From assembly GCA_007258455.2 (NCBI GenBank), contig VDFB02193867.1, forward strand, positions 569,536,656-569,600,655: DNA of 64,000 bases, written 5' to 3'. Both the position numbers and the translations under genes were made by a program. Source of the stretch: Sequoia sempervirens (Eukaryota; Streptophyta; Pinopsida; Cupressales; Cupressaceae). Every line of letters begins with the position of its first letter. Within the stretch, counting starts at the first letter, position 1. Below are positions 58,540 through 64,000 of this stretch, in pieces. Under the pieces are notes generated by a model. The model searched no databases. It was given only the letters and a program-made list of their open reading frames with translations, and was not told the DNA's origin.

Positions 58540-59650
58540 CTAAGTTACCGATTCGTTTTTGGATTCGGGTACGGGTACGCGAATCCGATACGGGATTCAG
58601 TCAAAAAAAAAATTGGGGTTAGGTACGGTTTGGGTACGTTAATACAAAAAACATATAAAAATCAGAAATATATACATATTTGCAGTAGTAATTAAGTTTA
58701 GAATACACCACCATATTAATAGTCAAATAACATAGCAAAAATACATCACCACTTTCATAGTCAAATATTAAAATATTAGTTATACTCGAATGTCATGATA
58801 TTAAAGTTCAAACATAAAAATGTCAAGTGTTTACAATCAACCATTATTGATCATTGATCAATCTGAATCATATGGGTCATCAAAAAGAGCATCATCAGCA
58901 TTATTAGATGCTATATCATATTAACCTATCTTCACTTGAGAAGCAGCTCTTGTTTATCCATATTGTCCCATGCAGAAACTATATCCATATATATTTAATG
59001 TTGGTGATTTGCTGCCTAGTCTCACTTAGGGTTTCACCCTCCATACAAACTCCTTTTCTGTTCTATAGAATATTATTTATATACTCCTCTATTGCTTTCA
59101 ACATTCTAGAATAAACTTTTGATTCTCATTGATGTATATCGGCAGTAATGGATGGACAGTAGTATGAAAATTTGCTTGAAAGGAACCTCCATGTTAAGGA
59201 TTTAATATGTTCGTTCTTTCTAGATTGAGGTTGAGGGATCTGTCATTTTCAGACCAATATAAACAGCTCGCTGCATGATGAAAAAATATACCATGTTGCC
59301 AATTTTTGCACAGATGGGGAAAAATGTCAAGCTTTCAAGTCCTTGTGAGGCAAAGATTAGGGTTGGAATGAATATTTTATTATTTAGAAGTCAACTTTTA
59401 GTCAAAAAAATAATTAAAAAGGCACTTTTTCCATGGCCTGGGCATTTTGACTTCTAGATTCGAGTCAGATTCGCTTCGGATTCGGCTGGGCGAATCTTGG
59501 ACAAATCCACAGTGGCATTTTGAATCCACGGCGAATCCACAGTCCAATTTTCGTACCCTGTCCGAATTTGAATTGTACCAAATCCGAATTTCGAATCTGG
59601 TACGAATCGTATCGTATCCAGAGGCTAGGAGCGACGAATCGGTAACATAG
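58540..59650 (-). mobile_element. hAT-type non-autonomous DNA transposon
   Basis: Terminal inverted repeats CTAAGTTACCGATTCGT (left) and ACGAATCGGTAACATAG (right), one mismatch. Flanked by an 8-bp duplication GTTAATTC / GCTAATTC (58532-58539, 59651-59658), also with one mismatch. Eight-base TSDs mark hAT elements. Subterminal GGATTCGGGTACG-like motifs recur at both ends. On the minus strand near 58857-58915 a short acidic peptide (ADDALFDDPYDSD then stop) resembles the tail of hAT transposases, suggesting a deletion derivative of a coding element. Confidence 0.8.
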
Positions 59651-59658
59651 GCTAATTC

Positions 59659-61326
59659 TTTGAGACATCTTTTTGTGTTTGTTTTGTACTCTGTATGTGC
59701 GATAACTAGTTGTTCATTTGACATGTTACCATTAATGTATCAAGGAAGAGGAGGAGAGGAAGGAAGTACTGTTGTTCTTTGTTCTTTACATTATTTTCTT
59801 AATCTTGGTTTGTCATGGCACATTAGATTTAATCATTTAATGTGTACCAAACTACTATAAAATTTTGGATCATGAAAATTCCAAATGTTGAAATAGGTCA
59901 AAAGAAGGAAGAAATCAATTTGGTGCCCTTGATAGTCCAATGAAGAACCTAACTACTTCTCAAAGATTTGCAGGTAAAAATCTCAAACCTAGGTAATAGG
60001 AGAATATAGCAAGGGACAATTTAAAGCCTATGTAGAACAAAGTCATCTCCCTCTATCTCATAAAAGGTGAGGTTGAGGTGAAGGTGATCTTTTACATCCT
60101 AACCTAGCTAGTATGCTAACTTGGTGTATGAGATCCCCTCTATGTGAACAAGGTGAACTTGTCACTTTACCTTATATAGTGAGCAAACTTTGTACCTCAT
60201 GAACAACCAATCCTACAAAGAATGAAGTTGGAAGATCCTATTGCCTTGAGGAATACGGTGATCAATCTCAACTTTGCATGTGAGATCCTTAAGCCAGCTT
60301 CCAATGATGTTGAAGATAATCAAGAGAGAGGGTGGAGAAAATGATTCATAATCTTCTCAACAACTAAGCTTTTGTGGTACCAAAAGCCTTCACTTTAAAA
60401 AGATTTGATTTGAAATGGATCAAAAATGTTTTAATATAAATGTGGAAAATGACTGTGATTTTGAAATGCACAAGGGAAAGAGCCATGGCTAGGTTCCATT
60501 CTTGTAAACAAGACATGCCTAATGTATGGGGATTCAAAGTCAATGTGTTGATCTTGAAGAAGCATAGATGAGTGTGAAGAACATCAAGAACAAGCCTAGG
60601 AGTTGTTCAATCCATAAATGGAACACTCGGAAAGTACTCATCAAGTTTAATGTCAGGCGAGTAATCACCTTGAAAACTTGCCATAGAAACTTGGTGAGCC
60701 TAAACAAAAAACTTACAGGTGACGGGCATAAAGCGCCATAAAGAGCATGGCATAAAAAACAAACCCCAAACACAAAAAAACACTCCAAAAAAGTGCCACT
60801 CTACTCTACAAAACCCCCCAACGCCCCGGTCCCTCCCACTTTGAACACATCATTCACAACACTTTTGCATCTCAAAGAGAAGATCTAAAAGGGTTTTTTG
60901 GCCAATTTGAAAGGAAAATTTGAAGCACAAATCAATAAATTGGTTTATTTTACTTCATTCTTGCTACAAAATCCAGTATCTAGGTTAAAAAAAATTCATT
61001 GTTTGTAACTAAGTAGAACTTTTGCATTTTGATTCCAAAAAAATGGATTCATCACAATTTTTTGATCATTTTTTTTATTTTTTTAATGAATTCATTGCTT
61101 TGTGCATACACAATTTATTTTTTAGATTTTAACCTTTTTTGGGAATAAAATGTTTAGAATCTTTAGATTATATTAAATTTTTACTAATTTAAACTAATTT
61201 ATATTAATTTAAATTAATTTTACGCTGATTTTTAGTGAGTTATGTTGAATTTAAGTAATTTTTATGTATTTAAAAATTAAAATGTTGTGCTTTCACTTTG
61301 TATGTGTAGGTTAAATACATCATATA
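59659..61326. other. linker and AT-rich leader, no gene seen
   Basis: No domain recognised. From about 60890 the sequence is very AT-rich with TTTACTAATTTAAACTAATT-like runs and leads into the hAT transposase start; it may be that element's 5' noncoding part. The left TIR of that element was not found. Confidence 0.45.
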
Positions 61327-64000
61327 ATGGCAAATAAAGAAGCTTCTTGATCAAGTTCAGGCTTAAACTCCGCCCCATCGGTGTCACCATTAGTTATAGG
61401 TACTCATCTTATTGGAGCTAGAGACTGCTTGGAAATATGTAGTACAAGAACTTATATTTGGGACAGTTGTTTGCATGAGATACACAAAATTATATCATGG
61501 AGGTATAAATCGCCTCAAACACCATCTTGCAAACATTACTCATCGTGATGCCAAGCCTTATTTCAACACCACTGAAGAGATAAAAAGAGAGATAAATGCC
61601 CACCTTGCATTGACAGAAGAGAAAGGGAGAAGACAAGGCAGCTATAGCAGCATCCATAGCTAGTGGTCATGGTCCTCGAGTGCAACCAAAATTAGATGAT
61701 CATGAAGATACAACATATCAAGGCATAGTGAGCTCTCTTCATGGCTCACACATTCAAAGCGCATCAACCTTCGCTTCATCTATTTCAAGTAGAGTGTCAA
61801 CGCTTGCACCTACATGCACACCACGTAGTTTTTTTTGTGGCCAAAAACACACCTAGAGCACAACCATCATTGGAAACTACAAGGTGGAACAAGGAAGTGC
61901 ATGAACAAGCAAATATGGCATGTGCTGATTTTTGGTACTTCAACAACATTCCTTTCAATGTGGCAAGTAGTCCTTATTGAGAGAAAATCGTAACTACATT
62001 GACAATTGAGAAAAAAGGATACAAGGCGCATTCTCGTAAAGACTTAAGTGGGAGGTTGTTTAATTTATGTTAATTTATACTTATAGTAATCTATGTTGAA
62101 TTTTAGGCTAAATTTATGGTCATTAATTTATAGTAGCTTATGTTGACTTTAGGCTATTTTTGTATTTAAAAAATTAAAATTTTGTACTTTCACTTTGTAC
62201 TTGTAGGTTGCTCACAAATGCAATTGAAAAAACAAAGCTAATAGTGGAAGAATAGAAGAAGCAATGGAAAAAATATGGCTGCATTATTCTTTCAAATGGG
62301 TGGACGGATGGGAAAAACTACACTATTATCAATTTTTGGTAGCTTCAAATGGTGAGGTGATTTTTTTGAAATTGATCGATGCCTCTAACAAAGCCAAAAA
62401 TGTAGAAACAATGTGTCTAATGTTGAAATAAGTTGTCATGGAGGTAGGCATAGAGAATGTGGTACAAATCATAACTAATAATGCAGCAGCATGTGTGGCG
62501 GCTGGGAGATTGCTCTAAGACAAACACAAGACACTTTTTTGGACACCTTGTGCAACACATTACCTTGACATTCTTTTGGAGGACATAGGCAAACTTGATT
62601 GGGTGACAGTAGTTGTACATGATGCAAACAGCATAGCAAAATTTATTTACAAATCACCCTTGGGTTCTCGACTTGATGAGAGATCACATCCAAGGGAAAG
62701 AGTTGGTGTGAACAGGTTTCACAAGGTTTGCAATGATTTTCCTAACATTGCAAACCATTATTGATTTGTTGACTTCTTTGAGAAAAATGTTTGTGAGTCC
62801 AACATGACTAGACTCATCATATTCAAAGAACCCTGAAGGAGAAAGGGTTGCAAGCATAGTCTTTAACAACCTTTTTGCACAAAGCGCTACAGAGATCATG
62901 AAGGTAACCTCAAAACTTTGCATTTAAATTTAAATTGATATTTTATTTTTTAGTTGAAGTCCTTTTAGTTTAATCATTTTGTATTTGTAAATTGTAGGTG
63001 TCGGAGCCCTTAGTTAGAGTTCTCCATCTGGTAGATGGGTATCAAAACCCAATGGGGTATATTTATGAGCCCATGGATAGGGCCAAAAAGTTCATTTGAA
63101 ATTATTACAAGGGGGACAGCCTAAGATTTGATCCCCTTTAGGAGATCATTGATTGAAGGTGGAACAATCAACTCCACCAACCCATCAAAACCCAATTGGG
63201 TATATTTATGAGCCCATGGATAGGGCCAAAAAGTTCATTTGAAATTATTACAAGGGGGGACAGCCTAAGATTTGATCCCCTTTGGGAGTTCATTTGAAAT
63301 TATTACGAGGGGGACAGCCTAAGATTTGATCCCCTTTGGGAGATCATTGATCGAAGGTGGAACAATCAACTCCACCAACCCATCCATGCAGCAGGGTGCT
63401 TCCTCAATCCCTATTTTTTCTATTCAGATAACTTCTCAAATCCTAATGGAAAGGTTATGGAGGGCCTCACGACATGCATTCAAAGGATGGCACCCCAAGT
63501 TGAGGCGATAGACCTCATTATCCAAGAATTGCACAGTTACAAGATTGGAAGGGATAGGCTTTTTTCTTCGGAGCTAGCTATCCGAGGAAGAACCACTCAG
63601 ACACCAAGTATAAAATTTGGAGTCTTTATATCACATGCATCTTACAAGTTACAAATTTCAAATTTACAACTATTGATAATTTAATAAAATATGTTTTGAC
63701 TTTGCTTTCTAACTCTTCAATATTTTATTTTGTAGACTCTTGGCAGATAGATTGGGATGCAAATACCCCAAATCTTCAAAGATTTTTCCTCACATTTTGT
63801 GCCAACCTTGTAGTGCATCTAACTATGAGCACAATTGGAGCTTGTTTTAGGCCATCCACACGAAGAAGAGGAGCAAATTAGCTTAAAAAATGCCTCGATG
63901 ACCTTGTCTTTGTGCAATACAACCTTCAGTTGTGCACAAGAAGGGTAGAGGACAAATCAAAGCTCATTGATTTGGATGAGATCGGTCCTTATAGCAATTG
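61327..64000 (+). pseudogene. hAT transposase, broken, runs off right edge
   Basis: The start is taken at MANKEAS (61327). A BED-type zinc finger remnant has GGINRLKHHLA with one expected cysteine lost. After a likely intron (62055-62206), the catalytic region reads ILSNGWTDGKNYTIINF, TNNAAACVAAGRLL, LFWTPCATHYLDILLEDIGK. Further likely introns lie at 62904-62997 and 63608-63735. The late part has HAAGCFLNPYFFYSDNF, then DANTPNLQRF and a decayed dimerisation region (LVVHLTMSTIGACF where CSAS.CERNWS-type sequence is expected), then LDDLVFVQYNLQL. Many in-frame stops and at least one frameshift, plus an internal duplication. Intron borders are inferred from GT/AG and reading-frame fit. Confidence 0.85.
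63041..63385 (+). repeat. tandem duplication inside hAT transposase exon
   Basis: ATCAAAACCCAA, then TATATTTATGAGCCCATGG recurs with a period of 143 bp (63041, 63184). A shorter step of 55 bp gives a third TTCATTTGAAATTATTAC at 63289 and a third GATTTGATCCCC. A normal gene would have this segment once. Confidence 0.85.

Noticed and set aside
59398..59724. Open frames of 60-108 codons on both strands
   Set aside because: They lie in the subterminal repeats and TIR of the hAT derivative, where low-complexity sequence opens frames.

Overview
This is a plant nuclear genome window made almost entirely of transposable elements. No cellular gene, tRNA or rRNA can be supported. The style is that of a very large, repeat-bloated genome: nested LTR retrotransposons, plant Met-tRNA and Asp-tRNA primer sites, stop-ridden pol genes and AT-rich linkers. 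A gymnosperm (conifer-type) genome is my best guess, from general resemblance only.

Left part (1-10337): a minus-strand Ty3/gypsy element, cut by the window's left edge. It holds RT start, protease, double zinc-knuckle gag, an Asp-type PBS and a 5' LTR. A plus-strand copia-type LTR (600-1664) and a complete Ty1/copia element (copia A, 3731-9004, TSD TCTCC) are inserted into it.

Middle (10338-38706): old degenerate sequence containing diverged direct repeats. It is interrupted by giant element 1 (13537-19422, TSD GAATC), a solo LTR (21204-21823, TSD GGATG), an LTR element with a single open 1165-codon reading frame and no pol (22022-28366, TSD CAAAA) and giant element 2 (30139-38234, TSD GGTCT).

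Right (38707-64000): a three-level nest. A ~2.16 kb TGTAATGTCC-type LTR (38707-49501, TSD ATAAA) is split by giant element 3 (40491-49121, TSD CGTCA), which is itself split by a second LTR with similar ends and size (46457-48625, TSD ATTTT). Then come copia B (52643-58431, TSD AAGGA), a hAT-type deletion derivative (58540-59650, 8-bp TSD) and a broken hAT transposase gene running off the right edge.

The most interesting system is the trio of giant elements. Each starts TG and ends CA, has a perfect 5-bp TSD, is 5.9-8.6 kb long and has no internal LTR pair. On the minus strand each carries a homologous ~1100-aa protein of unknown function, followed by a plant core promoter: a telo-box 65-67 bp before a TATATAAA box, with site II motifs between them in two copies. 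This architecture fits solo LTRs whose enormous U3 carries a gene. Upstream of the gene lie copy-specific tandem arrays and, nearest the end, MEF2-type CArG boxes (nine in under 1 kb in element 2) and a terminal hairpin. The pol-less element at 22022-28366 is a second, unrelated non-autonomous system with an intact ORF.
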